Of a stretch of DNA of 64,000 nucleotides, positions 1-10,807 are shown in pieces. The position numbers were made by a program, and so were the translations under genes. The stretch comes from Helicostylum pulchrum (taxonomy: Eukaryota > Mucoromycota > Mucoromycetes > Mucorales > Mucoraceae), in assembly GCA_025677825.1 (NCBI GenBank), contig JAIXMO010000006.1:496001-560000 (forward strand), written 5' to 3'. How positions within the stretch are numbered: the first letter of the stretch is position 1; each line of letters starts with the position of its first letter. The notes under the pieces are model-generated. The model was not told where the DNA came from and did not search any database. It worked only from the letters and a program-made list of their open reading frames with translations.

Positions 1-203
1 AGACAACATACGTTTTAAATATTCAGTGTCAAGATTTTCGTGAGTTGGTCATTGATTTTGGGCAAAAAAAAAATCAAGCAAGGCTTTTAGCTTAATATTA
101 TAGTGTTTTAGCTTAAAGATGTAGTGTTTTAGCTTAATAAAATAAACAAATTTCGAATTATACTTTTTTTTATTAAATAAAAATACAGTCAATAAAGGTC
201 TAT

Positions 204-2147
204 TTAATCACTAGCGCGAATATTATAGGATTCAACAACTTTAGGGAATAATCCAGAAAAGATGTTCCAAAAGACTTCCTTTCTGGCTTGTTCAAAGATT
301 TGTATAGTGAGTGAAGGACCAGCCAAAGATTGCATACTAGATTCGCAAGTGGAGAGACAGGGTGTAATTTTATCCTTTTCTTCGTCGTTGTTGGAACAAA
401 ATGTTTCGTAGAAAGTCATGTCAAACGGTGGTGCTTGATGATAATGATAAAAAGAAGACTGTAAAAAGGCAGGTATACCAGGATGATGTTCCGTATTTGT
501 ATTTATCTTTAAATTCATCTTTCTACAGAGAGGCGCCAAGGCAGCTTCGATTTCAGTTCTCGCTTTATGAGTAATATTCACTTGCAATGGGGACTGATCG
601 ACGATAAACGTATTGTAAAAGTCTATCACTTGAGGTGTTAAATAAGGTTCGATAGGTATACTTAAAATATCTTGTTCGGAATTATTAGACAAGGTGCGCG
701 ACTGCGAAATAAGACTTGTTGTTTGACTTTGTCTGCGGGATATATTCGAACCGCTTTCTTCCATAAGTTGTGTATGATCTGCTGATAACTGCGCACTGTT
801 TTTTATTTGCTTGAGTAGATCCAGATACCGATCATAGAATAGAATATTCTCGACAGTAAAGTCCTTGACGGCCCAAGATTTCAGGATGGATAATTGGTCC
901 GGGTCGTTTAGTGCTTGTAGTAAGGATTCGACGGTAAGTTCCCATTTATGTCCATTACGAGCCATAGAGTGTCCCAAAGTATTTGTTGACATTTTACCTT
1001 TGTTGTCTTTATTACATAGCAATCGATTGGTTGGAAAAATGTTGTAAAGCCATGAAAGGTTAAAAGTTCGGTTTATTCTGATACAAGAAAATTTTGTTTT
1101 TTCAGGACGTTCCAGATACAAAGTCTTGAAGACGGGCAAGACAATGGTCATGATATGATTTGTGGTGGTAAGAATGATAAGCCAATTACAAGGACCAAAT
1201 AGGCCTCTAATTCCAGCTGGGTTTTTCCCGGTAGGATACTCAAACACAGTTTGCCAGATGATACAGATGATGGAGCAAGGTACACCAACGGCCACGGTCA
1301 CCCAGATTTCTTTACGAATACCGTGAGCGTCCTCATCATCGCGCAGATACCAAAAGATGAAAGGTACAACGACAGCGAAAAAGACAAGGACCATACCCAA
1401 GATGATATAATTTCCAACATAGATTTCGCAGCGGGAAATACCGTCAATCCAGATACCAAGGTATTCAGCTAAGACAATAATGGAAGTTACTAGAACAACA
1501 ACACAGCAAAAGACGAAAATATGATGCTTGTTTCCTTTACTTAGTACACCTTTATGTTTCATAAACCATTTATAGTCTTTATCATCCTTCTTGATTGATT
1601 GTGCTACCAAGTATTCACCTTTGGTATCGTATAATGGAGTGGTACGTACGTGGTATTTTCGTTGCAGTTCATTGATCCTAATTAGTAAGTGAAGACGTCG
1701 TGTACGCCAGATCAGAGCATACACCCAAATCAGAAAGCCGACGACGGGCCCCCATAAGAAAATATCACAGGAAAATGGAGTAATGACGACTTGATATATC
1801 AAGACAGTGGTAACGAATATTAAGTGACCCAAAGCGCCTAGTATGGAGCCAAATATGTTTCTCTTTTTTAAGGAGTATATTCTCCATTGCTTTGATATGT
1901 TTTCGTTGGTGGCACAGGTCATGTCTAGAAGAGGAGGTACATTTCTGCAAATAAATAAACGGTGAATAAAATAAAAAGTGGTGAATACAACAAAGAGTAG
2001 GTTGAGAACGACTAGAACGAAATAAACTCGGAGAGCGATTATTTTTGCATGCATTTCTTCGCAAGGGACACGACTTCCGCCTAGTTGTTCGTGTAAATCG
2101 CAGTTGGGTAAAGGTAAAAATGGAGTTAGAGTATATGGATACGACAT
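204..2147 (-). CDS. Seven-transmembrane receptor with C-terminal RGS domain (GprK-like)
   Basis: Intronless, 647 aa. Seven hydrophobic segments are visible at roughly residues 36-60, 97-120, 127-147, 208-232, 241-268, 280-300 and 314-340. They are followed by a cytoplasmic half whose residues ~400-435 and ~510-640 match the two halves of an RGS fold (WELTVESLLQALND, then IDFYNTFIVDQSPLQVN and a final helix with ARKEVFWNIF). A Ser/Thr/Gln-rich insert of about 70 residues splits the RGS domain. Proteins with this order are known as fungal class VI receptors (Aspergillus GprK type) and plant RGS1. The RGS part should speed GTP hydrolysis by a G-alpha subunit at the plasma membrane. The ligand cannot be told from sequence. 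The start is the first Met before the TM block. Family call is firm; the GprK equivalence is inferred from architecture. Confidence 0.85.
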   Translation of the reverse strand: MSYPYTLTPFLPLPNCDLHEQLGGSRVPCEEMHAKIIALRVYFVLVVLNLLFVVFTTFYFIHRLFICRNVPPLLDMTCATNENISKQWRIYSLKKRNIFGSILGALGHLIFVTTVLIYQVVITPFSCDIFLWGPVVGFLIWVYALIWRTRRLHLLIRINELQRKYHVRTTPLYDTKGEYLVAQSIKKDDKDYKWFMKHKGVLSKGNKHHIFVFCCVVVLVTSIIVLAEYLGIWIDGISRCEIYVGNYIILGMVLVFFAVVVPFIFWYLRDDEDAHGIRKEIWVTVAVGVPCSIICIIWQTVFEYPTGKNPAGIRGLFGPCNWLIILTTTNHIMTIVLPVFKTLYLERPEKTKFSCIRINRTFNLSWLYNIFPTNRLLCNKDNKGKMSTNTLGHSMARNGHKWELTVESLLQALNDPDQLSILKSWAVKDFTVENILFYDRYLDLLKQIKNSAQLSADHTQLMEESGSNISRRQSQTTSLISQSRTLSNNSEQDILSIPIEPYLTPQVIDFYNTFIVDQSPLQVNITHKARTEIEAALAPLCRKMNLKINTNTEHHPGIPAFLQSSFYHYHQAPPFDMTFYETFCSNNDEEKDKITPCLSTCESSMQSLAGPSLTIQIFEQARKEVFWNIFSGLFPKVVESYNIRASD

Positions 2148-2324
2148 TCTATGTAAAACATTGTTGTGTGGTATATATTAAAAGCTTTTTTATTTTTTTG
2201 ACGTAGAAAAAAAAAAGGGTGAAATTATATTTATTTAATTTTTTTAAAGAGTTTTTTTTTTTTTCTGTATTGTTTCAGTTGATACACTGCAAATGAAAAA
2301 GAGTTTATTTCAGTTGCTCAGAAA

Positions 2325-2723
2325 TCAAGTAATTTTCTTTTTGCAATGGAGTAACTCAGCTTTGGTTATAGGCACCTCAATTTCAAGTAACCAAAATAAT
2401 TCGAGTAAATCTGTTGGTAAGCAGAGAAATGTTTCATCTTGCTCATCGTGTTCATCATATTCATCAAGTCTGGAAATTAATCGCTTGATGATTTCTTCTT
2501 TTGCTAAATCTTGGATACTATCGTTATGCTTCCATTTCATCCTTCTCTGTGCGTCCAATACTGAAAGTTCTTTATCGAATTCTACTTGTCGACTTTCAAT
2601 GTCTTTTCTTCTATACTGCTTTTGCTCTTTTTTGTATATCTCCCATTGTTCTTTAAGCGATTGACTTTGTTCTAACCGTAATTGAGATAGTTTTTCATAC
2701 TCGTTATTTAACTGCTGTTCCAT
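2325..2723 (-). CDS. Small coiled-coil protein, unknown function
   Basis: 132 aa with no recognised family. Residues 1-75 are highly charged and rich in Glu, Gln, Lys and Arg with heptad-like spacing, so a long coiled coil is likely. An acidic stretch (DEYDEHDEQDE) near residue 90 is followed by a hydrophobic C-terminal segment (LLELFWLLEIEVPI). It lies 178 bp upstream of the receptor gene on the same strand and shares the 0.7 kb intergenic region with the divergent FYVE gene. No intron is needed. The C-terminal third could be a missed splice, but no better exon was seen. It could be a subunit of a coiled-coil complex; I do not assign one. Confidence 0.55.
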   Translation of the reverse strand: MEQQLNNEYEKLSQLRLEQSQSLKEQWEIYKKEQKQYRRKDIESRQVEFDKELSVLDAQRRMKWKHNDSIQDLAKEEIIKRLISRLDEYDEHDEQDETFLCLPTDLLELFWLLEIEVPITKAELLHCKKKIT

Positions 2724-3434
2724 TGGTCTTTTTTTTTATATACAGATATAATTAACAATCCCTTTTTTTTAAAAAAAAAGATACAATTTTTTTTTATATA
2801 TAGGTCTACCTGTCATTCTTTATTACTATCATATTAATACAGTGGGTTTATTTTGTTTTGTAAATAAATAAAAAAAGTACCTTTTTTACACTGTTTTTGC
2901 CATCTTGCTTCTACAAAAGAAAAAGAAAGTATGAACAACAATAAGAAAAAGAAGTGCACTTTTTTTTTTATTGTACCAAGGTTCGTTTCAATAATTTTAT
3001 TTTATTTTGAGCTTTGGTGGTTGCTTTTTCGGTATCATTTTTAGGTTGAAGCAACATGGTTAACAAAGAGATGAAGAAGAAAGAAAAAAAAAAGATAGTA
3101 TGAGGAATGAAGTTGATATTTTTTTTTTTATTGGTCAAGGGGAAAAAATAATATTTATACAGGTAAAAAAAAAAGGGGGGGGGGTCTCTTCTTTTTTTTT
3201 TTATGTTATTATAAAATCAACCAAGAAGCTTTATTTAGGTTGGTACCTGAAAGAAGTATAAAGAGTATCTTTTCGCTTTTCACGCTTTTTTTTATAGCGG
3301 AACACTAATAAAAAAGAAGAAATAGTTGTGTGGAGTTTGGATATAAATAAATAAAAAAAAAAAGAGTAAAAAAGACTTTTTTTTTTTCTCTTTTTCTTTT
3401 TCTTTTTAACTCTTTTATTTATTTATAATATTGA
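2724..3434. other. Divergent intergenic region, no gene seen
   Basis: A/T homopolymer-rich spacer between the coiled-coil gene (-) and the FYVE gene (+). A pyrimidine-rich tract at about 3376-3425 sits just before the FYVE start codon, the usual leader context of genes in this window. A G-run lies near 3174-3183. No reading frame or RNA gene could be supported. Confidence 0.6.
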
Positions 3435-4375
3435 ATGGATGTTTATTCCTTGACTCGTAAGAAAAGACCTTCTCACCTTACACTTGCACAACCTTCTCGT
3501 GCACAATCCGATACTGACTCAGCACTTGATGTTTCATTATCAAAGACAACTTCCCGGTCACCTTCTAGTTATATCTTTGACGAAGTAACTGGTTCACCTT
3601 CTAGAGACCATTGGAAGGTTCGTTAAATAATATATACACATACAAAAACAGAGAGAGAAAAAAAAATGTATTTTTTTTTTGTCTCTCTCTCTCTTTTGTA
3701 CGTGTAAAAAACCTGTTTTTTGAAATACATGTATTAAAGTCGAGATTCTATATAGCAAGATGCCGATTCAAACAATTGTGGATTCCTAACATGTCCTGTT
3801 AGTTTTGGTTTATTCGAACGCAGACACCACTGCCGTAAATGTGGAGATATTTTTTGTGCTTTACACTGTTCAAATTATTTTAGACTTGATCAATTTGCTC
3901 AGTATCATCCTAGAGGAGTGTTATCAAGGGGATGTGATGATTGTGCCACCGATTATACACAATGGCAAGACGAACTGCGGCAATTGGGAAAAGAAAATGT
4001 ATCAAGGAGGACAAGTGTTGTTGAAAATAAATCGAATTTAAAGAAAAGACATGCTGGTATCATGACTCAACAGCCACAGGCTATGGAAGGTGTAACTGAA
4101 CTTGGTAGAGACGGTAACTAATAAATTTGTTTGTTTTGATCATCTTGTTGTATATTTATAGCTTTTTTTCGCTGTATAGATATTGTTGCTCCACAGCTCA
4201 AACCTACTCCGTCTAAAGGTGTAACCATTAACAAGCCCACTAAAAAGGATCAAGGTAAGAGATTTGTAGTACACTGTCTAATTTCATCATCTAATCTTTT
4301 TTTGTTTTTGTATATTTAGCGGCTTTTAATCCGATTCCTTCAGTACCTGCTGATTGGCAATGGTCAACTTTCTAA
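3435..4375 (+). CDS. FYVE zinc-finger protein
   Basis: Four exons: 3435-3617, 3756-4113, 4180-4254, 4320-4375, giving 223 aa. Exon 2 carries a FYVE finger: CPVSFGLFERRHHCRKCG followed by C-x-LHC and a closing CDDC pair. The RRHHCRKCG block is the canonical R(R/K)HHCRxCG phosphoinositide-binding motif. By family knowledge it binds phosphatidylinositol-3-phosphate on endosomes. Residues 1-60 are Ser/Thr-rich and basic, probably disordered. The last exon gives a tail ending PADWQWSTF; I recall Trp-rich tails of this kind on small fungal FYVE proteins, which helped fix the last two introns. The first intron (138 nt) is the longest. Orthology to a named yeast gene is not claimed. Confidence 0.85.
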
Positions 4376-4484
4376 TATCTATTGTAAAAAAAAAAGCACA
4401 CATTCTCACTTATCATTTATACTATTAAAATCATCTCTCTCACTCTCTTCCTTTTACTATTGAAACTATACACATTCTTTTATT

Positions 4485-5286
4485 TTACAATTGTTTTTCT
4501 GCAATAGGGTTTGCATGGATCGTAATAGACTTAATACGAAGTTCTTGTGTAGGTCTATTCTTTTCATCAGTAGGAATCTTTTCAAAAGCATCCAAAGTTG
4601 AATCCCCTCCATCAATAACCCTAAAATTAGCACACCTGTTAAAACCTTCTTTTTTTTTTGCTTTTTTGTTTTTGTTGCAACTTACTTTCCAAATACTGTA
4701 TATTTTGTATCTAAATGAGGGTGTTTTGCGTATGTAATAAAGAATTGAGATCCGTTTGTGTTTGGTCCTGAATTAGCCATAGAGACAATACCACGTGCGT
4801 TATGCTATTTTATCCACGTTATTTATATAAACAATCATAAGCCCGTTTGTGTGTATTTACCTTTAAAGCAGATCGAATCTCATCATTAAACTTTCTGCCC
4901 CAAATTGAATTACCTCCTTTTCCTGTTCCAGTAGGGTCACCTGTCTATTACAATAAAATAAACATTTTTTTCTTATTTTCGAAAAATAAAGAGTAATTTA
5001 CCTGCAACATAAAACCTGGAATGTTTCTATGAAAGAGATTGTTATCGTAGTAACCACTTGCACATAAAGCAAGAAAGTTCTATCACACACAGCTTTTAAC
5101 TTTAGTACATCAAATATATACATCAACTCTTTCTTTTTTTATTTTTACCTCTGCTGTTTTGGGTACAGATTCACAAAAGACTTCAATCTTAAGATCACCA
5201 AGATCAGTATGTAAAGTAACAGACTAATTTACTTATTTCTTTAGCATCCTATAAAACACGTTCGATATATATATGCAACTTACCAT
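4485..5286 (-). CDS. PPIL3: Peptidyl-prolyl cis-trans isomerase, cyclophilin PPIL3 type
   Basis: Six exons (5284-5286, 5149-5223, 5002-5079, 4861-4944, 4686-4804, 4485-4620), giving 164 aa; animal PPIL3 has about 161. Exon 1 is only the ATG, with the donor GTAAGT directly after it, and exon 2 opens [18 protein letters not shown]. Cyclophilin signatures follow: [11 protein letters not shown], the TGTGKGG loop, the [13 protein letters not shown] block and [15 protein letters not shown]. All splice phases are consistent. PPIL3-type cyclophilins are nuclear and associate with the spliceosome, catalysing proline isomerisation. Active-site Arg (FHR), Phe and Gln (GSQFF) are present, though Trp typical of cyclophilin A is not, as usual for this subfamily. 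Confidence 0.93.
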
Positions 5287-5563
5287 ATTTTCTAATAATA
5301 ATAAAAAAGAACTAGAGAAAAAAAGCGTCAAGCACTTTTTTTTTTTTCTACCAAAAGCTTTAACGCAAGAAAAAAAAAATCACGGGGATTTAATCTATCC
5401 AAGCAGTCCGGAACACAAACACTACACTATTGACCGTTTTTTGAACATTTTGTTCATAAAAAGAATACCTAAAGACATTGCTTTAAACGAACAAAGAGAA
5501 AAGACAGTAAATTTAGACTTGAATGGAACGCTTATCAGCAGTGAATCTCTAAAAATGAAGTAG
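5273..5563 (+). pseudogene. Possible relic of an FCP1/NIF-type phosphatase N-terminus
   Basis: An open frame of 96 codons that overlaps the start region of the divergent cyclophilin gene. Its last 35 residues contain EKTVNLDLNGTLISSESL, which resembles the DLDxTL(I/V) catalytic motif of HAD-family CTD phosphatases, but with Asn in place of the second Asp, and the frame ends immediately after. Without the second Asp and the rest of the domain it could not be catalytic. The likeness is short and may be chance. No downstream exon continuing the domain was found. Confidence 0.2.
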
Positions 5564-6094
5564 GAAAAGTAATTAAATACAGACGATTACTAAGTGATGA
5601 AAGATTGGAAAGGGATGCAGTATAAATCAAATAAAGTGAACATAAAGATACTTTTTAGTTCTGTATATCATATCTAGCAGTTTTTAAATGTACTGTTATG
5701 TGGTATTCTAACATACAGCTCTGCAATTTCTTAATTGACAACGCTAAAATTTTTATATAACTTAATATCATTTTTATGTTTGAGCTCTTGCAAAAAAAAA
5801 GATTCACATCATTTTTTTTTGTACAATAACTTAGGTTAGTTCAAAAACAATTTCAAGTATTATAACTCATCGTTGTTCATCCATTATTCTATTAAAAACG
5901 CGTCTTTTTAAGTGAAGGTTTAGAAGTAACTTCTAAAAAAAGGTCATTTTTCGGTGATCGAAGTAAGGTGGTTTCTTTGTGTAATTAAACGTCAGGAAAT
6001 GATTCTTTCTTCTAAGTCACTTAACTAAAGTTACTCCTTAGGATGTTGTCTTTAATATCAATTATAAAAACCTGCTCGTTGTTTCATATATTTT

Positions 6095-6775
6095 TCGATT
6101 TTTTCGATTTTTTTTTCGGTTGGTCATTTAGATCATTTTTGAACATTTTGGGGGGTCAGCCCCTTTTGTGTTTTAGCGGTTATTTTTAAGTTACTCCAGA
6201 ACCAATTTGACTTTCGCTGTGGAAAAAACAATTATAATAAAGAACTTTTTTTGGCACATTCAATCCATCTAAAATCGTATTTTTACTAAAAACACTGACC
6301 GCGTAATCACTGTTTTAGACGTTTTTTTTTTTCGCTAAAGTTTGAGTTAAGCGGTCCTTAAATTAATGAATTCTTTAAAGCGCGTTTTCTTGCCCAGTTT
6401 TGGATGTAGCACTTTCTTTTATGACCATCCATTATAGGTTTCGAATATCTACATTCGGTGCTATAACCAAACACGGTAATAAAAAACTATATTTTATGTA
6501 ATCACGAAGCTCTGAAAATGGTCACACGATGTTACACTAAAAAAGAGTATTTTTTCGCCCGAAAAAAAAAGGTCTAAAACAGCGATTACTCCTTCAGTTT
6601 ATGCATTAGAAGTATGATTTAAAACGAATTGGAAGTGTCTAAACGGGTTATAAATTATACATGTTTTTTCCACAAAGATAGGTAAATTGGATTATGACTA
6701 ATAATAAAATAACTACAAAAACACAAAAGGGGTTGACCCCCAAAAATGAAAATCGAAAAAAAAACAAAAAATTTT
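6095..6775. repeat. Large imperfect palindrome (inverted-repeat element)
   Basis: The left arm (about 6095-6410) and the reverse complement of the right arm (about 6425-6775) align over most of their length. Matching blocks are GGGGTCAGCCCCTTTTGTG at about 6152-6170 against GGGGTCAACCCCTTTTGTG (reverse strand, 6722-6740); CCAATTT..TGTGGAAAAAACA; GTAATCACTGTTTTAGAC against GTAATCGCTGTTTTAGAC; and GGATGTAGCAC near the centre against a similar reversed block. The arms have drifted by substitutions and indels. It looks like an old foldback or MITE-like insertion. No flanking target duplication was identified. Confidence 0.7.
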
Positions 6776-7147
6776 GTTTTTAATTTTTTTTTTTATCAAA
6801 GATATAGTTAAAACAACAACTGTATATTATAAAACTTGGGTCCAAAAAGCGTTTCCTGTTTCTTTAAAAAATAAAACCCAATATTTATTATAACTGCAGT
6901 GATTTCTTATGTGAGCGATTTTAAAAGTCCGGTATCTCAGTGCGCTTTTTTTAGCAGTGATTTTCAAGCTGATCTTTTTGGAACAATTGTTCTTCTTACT
7001 CTTTCGCTTTTGTCTCTTAGGATTGTTTTTATTATGATTAATTTTTTTAACTGAATCGATCATTACAGAGAATTGGATACTCGTGCAGTATTTTTATTAC
7101 TGTATATAGATTATCTCGTCCATTGTTCAATATACGGGTATACTTAT

Positions 7148-7186
7148 TCGATTTAAGGGTGTATTTCTTCCAGATTTCGGCCACCC
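7148..7186 (+). repeat. Fragment shared with the MITE at 26.83-26.96 kb
   Basis: A stretch of 39 bp containing GATTTAAGGGTG and CCAGATTTCGGCCACCC is nearly identical to positions 26901-26940 inside the MITE at 26.8 kb. The sequence beyond it (GCTACCGTATTTAGTCC) differs from the MITE terminus, so this is a diverged or partial relative, not a full copy. Confidence 0.6.
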
Positions 7187-7254
7187 GCTACCGTATTTAG
7201 TCCATGCCGAAATAACTATGCAATAGGCTTACAAAAAAAAAACGTCCCGAACAG

Positions 7255-7640
7255 CTCTTATTTTAAAAAAAAGATGATATTTTGAAGACGCTCAGCTTGA
7301 AGCGTTTCGGTATTTTGCAACTCTTGACGAATGGTTCAGGCTTTAACTAGAGTCTAGAATTGCTCAATTGGATTTAATTTGAGGGAATATGGGCGAAAAA
7401 TAGACCCACTTGTATTTCTACTTTCCATTACCGTATCTATTTGATCAAGTGGATTATCCACGATAAAATAAACCTTTTGAGGTTCTCGTACTCATTTAAG
7501 ATAATTGTATATTCGCACGCACCAAGACTTGCAGATGTAACAAAACATCATAACATACCCCCTTTCCTTGTTGGCTCTCGCCTTATAATTACAACAGCCT
7601 TAGGCAAAGGATTAACGTTGTTGGTTTAAATTGGTTTCCG
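7255..7640 (-). pseudogene. Decayed Tc1/mariner (IS630-type) DDE transposase C-terminus
   Basis: Read on the minus strand, the frame shows FYFIVDN followed about 27 residues later by FRPYSLKLNPIEQF, the second catalytic Asp block (VDN) and the classic PYSxxLNPIE block carrying the final acidic residue of the DDE triad. A stop codon follows NPIEQF directly, and upstream sequence (EYTIILNEYENLKR) is only continuous after frame changes. It is therefore a dead transposase fragment. The N-terminal DNA-binding part was not found. Confidence 0.6.
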
Positions 7641-7755
7641 CGAGAGAGGAACGATAGGCTGATATTGATTCTTAGCGGTCCAGCCGTCATTAGACAGCCG
7701 AATTTTTTTTTTTCTTTCTTGATCGCTTTTTTTTTTCTCGCTTGATCGAATAGAA

Positions 7756-9773
7756 ATGAATGTCCTTACGCCACCTCTTCAAAGAGGAATGAAGGAACTT
7801 GAACGTTCTGCCTTTAAAAAGGTCGTGAGTACTTTAGTTATCAAAGTACCTACTAAAAAAGTTGGTGTTTTTATGAAGACTTTTGACAAGTAAGAAAGAA
7901 AAAAAAACGTCTCTCTGTGTTCCCCAAAATACTAAACACTGTTCATTACAGAGATTTATTCAATCAACCTAGAACTCGTAATGTTTTACCTGATCCAGAA
8001 TCAAAAGAAACAAAGTTAATTATTTTAAGAACTGACTTGGAGAAAATCGGTACGAGAAGAAACCCCCCCCCCCCCCTCCCCAAAAAAAAAAACTATTATA
8101 AATTATTTAACGACATAATTTTTATGAGTAGATGATTTACCTCAAGAAAAGGTTGATATGATTAAAGAAGAAGGTGTAAGCACTTTTAAGCACAACCTTG
8201 AATTCGATTACAATTTTTGGACAGCCGGTAAAAAAAAATCCTTTCAAAAAGTGGAAAAAAAGTAACACACAACTCATTTTTTTTTTCTTTTTTTTAAAAA
8301 AGAGCAAATTTTACACGCTGTTATGCCCGAAGATGCACAAGATATTCCTTCTTCATTCACTCAAATTGGACATATTGCTCATATGAACTTACGTGAATTT
8401 TATTATCCTTGGAAGAAATTAATTGGTGAAGTTATTTTAGACGTAAGATTTTTAATTTGAAGCACAAAAAAAAAGTTTTGTGTTAAAAAAGTGCTAACCC
8501 GCCTCCCCCCGTGACATGACAGAAAAATAAGAATATCACAACTGTTGTAAACAAGATCGACAGTATTGACACAACCTTTCGATTTTTTAAAATGGAAGTA
8601 TTAGCGGGTGAAGATAACATGATTGCTGAAGTGGTAAAAAAAAAAGAAAAAACTAATACACATCACATGAATTTTAAAAAAAAAATGGCTGATTTTTTTT
8701 TTTTATATTATATGTTGTGTTTTATAGAAAGAAAGTGGATGTAAATTCAAATTTGATTTTTCAAAAGTGTATTGGAACTCTAGGTTACACACAGAACACG
8801 ATCGTTTAGTTCAACTTTTTAAAAAGAATGAATATGTTTGTGATGTATTTGCCGGTGTTGGTCCGTTTGCATTACCTGCTGCTAAAAAGGGAGCAATTGT
8901 TTACGCTAACGATCTTAATCCTTCTTCTCACGAATGGATGAAAGAAAATATTAAAGCAAACAAGGTAAATAGAAAACACACACATGAGTGACGGGAACTG
9001 TCCAAGTTTATGTAAAAGTCTGATGACCTTTCTCTCTCCCCCCCCCCCCCCAAAAATTTTTTTTTTTTAGATTACAAGTGGAATTTATCCTTATAATATG
9101 GATGGACGCGCTTTTATTAAACAAGCAGTAAAGGATTTACAAGCAACCTCAAAAGACGAATGGAAAACATTTGATCATTTTGTAATGAATTTACCAGCAA
9201 CAGCTATTGAATTTTTAGGTATAAAAAAAAAAGTGCTTTTAAACTTTGTGCTATTATGTAACGTTTGATGAGTCACTGATAAATATTTTAATTTAGACAC
9301 ATTCCGAGGTTTATATCATGATCAAAAAAATCTGTTTAATACTCGTGCAAAGTTACCTATGATTCACTGCCATTGTTTCACAAAGAGTACGGATGCTATG
9401 CAAGACATTACAGAGGTATGGACGTTTAAAAACACGGGGCACACTACCGATAAAAAACTAATAATATTTGTTTGTTAGCGCGTAGCAAACATTATGGGAG
9501 GTAAACCCGATCCCTTAAAAACTACGTTGCATTGGGTTCGTAACGTAGCTCCCAAGAAAGATATGTATTGTGTTTCGTTTCCTTTGAGTTCCGAATTAGC
9601 GTTTGCAGCACCTCACAGGTAACAAAAAAAAAAAAAAAAAGAAAAGTAAAATGATCATATTTGTGCTCAGATAAAAACTAAATTTTATTTTTGGTAAAAG
9701 TGAGAAGCGTAAAATAGAACAAGTATCACCTTCTTCAACAATAGAACAATCGAAAAGTGCACGTACTGAATAA
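7756..9773 (+). CDS. TRM5: tRNA (guanine(37)-N1)-methyltransferase Trm5
   Basis: Ten exons (7756-7889, 7952-8049, 8132-8173, 8303-8442, 8523-8633, 8728-8964, 9071-9218, 9297-9415, 9479-9618, 9701-9773), 413 aa, all phases consistent. Recognisable Trm5 blocks in order: [20 protein letters not shown]; the region [21 protein letters not shown], the most family-specific stretch; [20 protein letters not shown]; the S-adenosylmethionine motif [36 protein letters not shown]; and the catalytic-loop block [10 protein letters not shown]. The enzyme makes m1G37 next to the anticodon of tRNAs, preventing frameshifting, in cytosol and mitochondria. A pyrimidine-rich leader precedes the ATG. The 3' end converges on the next gene with an 18 bp gap. 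Confidence 0.95.
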
Positions 9774-9791
9774 ATAAAGATAACTTTATTC

Positions 9792-10807
9792 TTATTTTCT
9801 TTTCCAGATAGCAATCTTTTCTCTACCAATGCGAGAAGGATGTCCTTCAGCATCTTTAATGTAAAGGAGGTCAAAGTTGGGAGACAACAAATCTTTGTAT
9901 CTATTTAGTTTATAAAGTACAATTTTTCCCATGGCATTATTAGTTATTCCGCTTCCGTTTTTTGCCTCTCTCTTTTTTTCTTTTTTTTTTAAAGTTACAC
10001 TTACAGTTGTTCATTTACGGCAAAAGGAGGGCCACCCTCGTGTTCATCAATGGGGTACATAAGTGTAATCAAGACACCGTCCTTTTTCATGATTTCACTG
10101 TATCTGGAAGCCCAGTTAGGTCGTAAGTTGAGAGGCATAGCGCACAAAAAACTTTAAAATAAAAAACGTGAGTGAATCAACAGACTTTTTTTTTAAAAAA
10201 AAAAAGAAATATCCAATATTTCTATTTACGTATAATCATAAGCAAGATCATAACCCTCATTAGGAACGTCAAAGTTGAAAAAATCAGCACACATAAAATG
10301 ATAGTTATTAGCTGTTGCATTAGGATGGTTCTATAGTATTGTACCTTTTTTTTTTAGTAACAGAGTAAAAAAAATTCTCGTATGATAAACAAAAGGTTAC
10401 CTTGACTAGTAAATCAACGCAGGTTTTACTCAAGTCCATACCGGTTACATGTCTCTTTTCATTAGCTAAAAATACAACATCATATCCTTTTATGATTTTA
10501 TATAAATTTGTATCAAAACCTCGTGTTTTTTTTTTATACTTCTACAAAAAAGTTACCTGATCCGCATCCCGGAACTAAGCCTTGTCCGTGCTCAGGGATA
10601 AGGGATCTAGTTTGTTCATTTTCAAATAAAGCCGTTAAAGCTGGACTAGGTTTACCGGCGTCCCACTGAGTATCGCCTTCTTGCCACCTCTTTTCCCAAT
10701 CTAGTTTAAAATTGCAATTTAGTACAAAATTATGTTGTGTGTCTTTGGATTGGATAATCCCTTTTTTATTTCTTTTTTTATTTACCTGTAGGTTGTTCTT
10801 GAGACAT
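9792..10807 (-). CDS. TPMT-family S-adenosylmethionine-dependent methyltransferase
   Basis: Six exons (10786-10807, 10557-10700, 10401-10486, 10230-10330, 10005-10151, 9792-9900), 202 aa. The N-terminus carries DWEKRWQEGDTQWDAGKPSP, diagnostic of the thiopurine/thiol methyltransferase family. Then come GLVPGCGSGYDVVFLA (SAM-binding motif I), VTGMDLS (acidic residue for ribose binding), YDLAYDYTFLCAM and a C-terminal GREKIAIWKRK. Fungal members methylate thiols, halides or hydrogen sulfide. The substrate here cannot be predicted. Compared with human TPMT (245 aa) it is compact, as most fungal relatives are. First exon has only seven full codons. It shares the 0.7 kb upstream region with the divergent Zn2Cys6 gene. 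Confidence 0.9.

Larger units (their letters stand above)
5287..7755. other. Gene-poor region with repeats and decayed coding sequence
   Basis: No intact gene is supported across about 2.5 kb. It holds a possible phosphatase relic (5273-5563), a large imperfect palindrome (6095-6775), a short stretch shared with the MITE at 26.8 kb (7148-7186) and a decayed Tc1/mariner-type transposase (7255-7640). These are described separately. The rest is AT-rich sequence with no recognisable signal. Confidence 0.6.
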
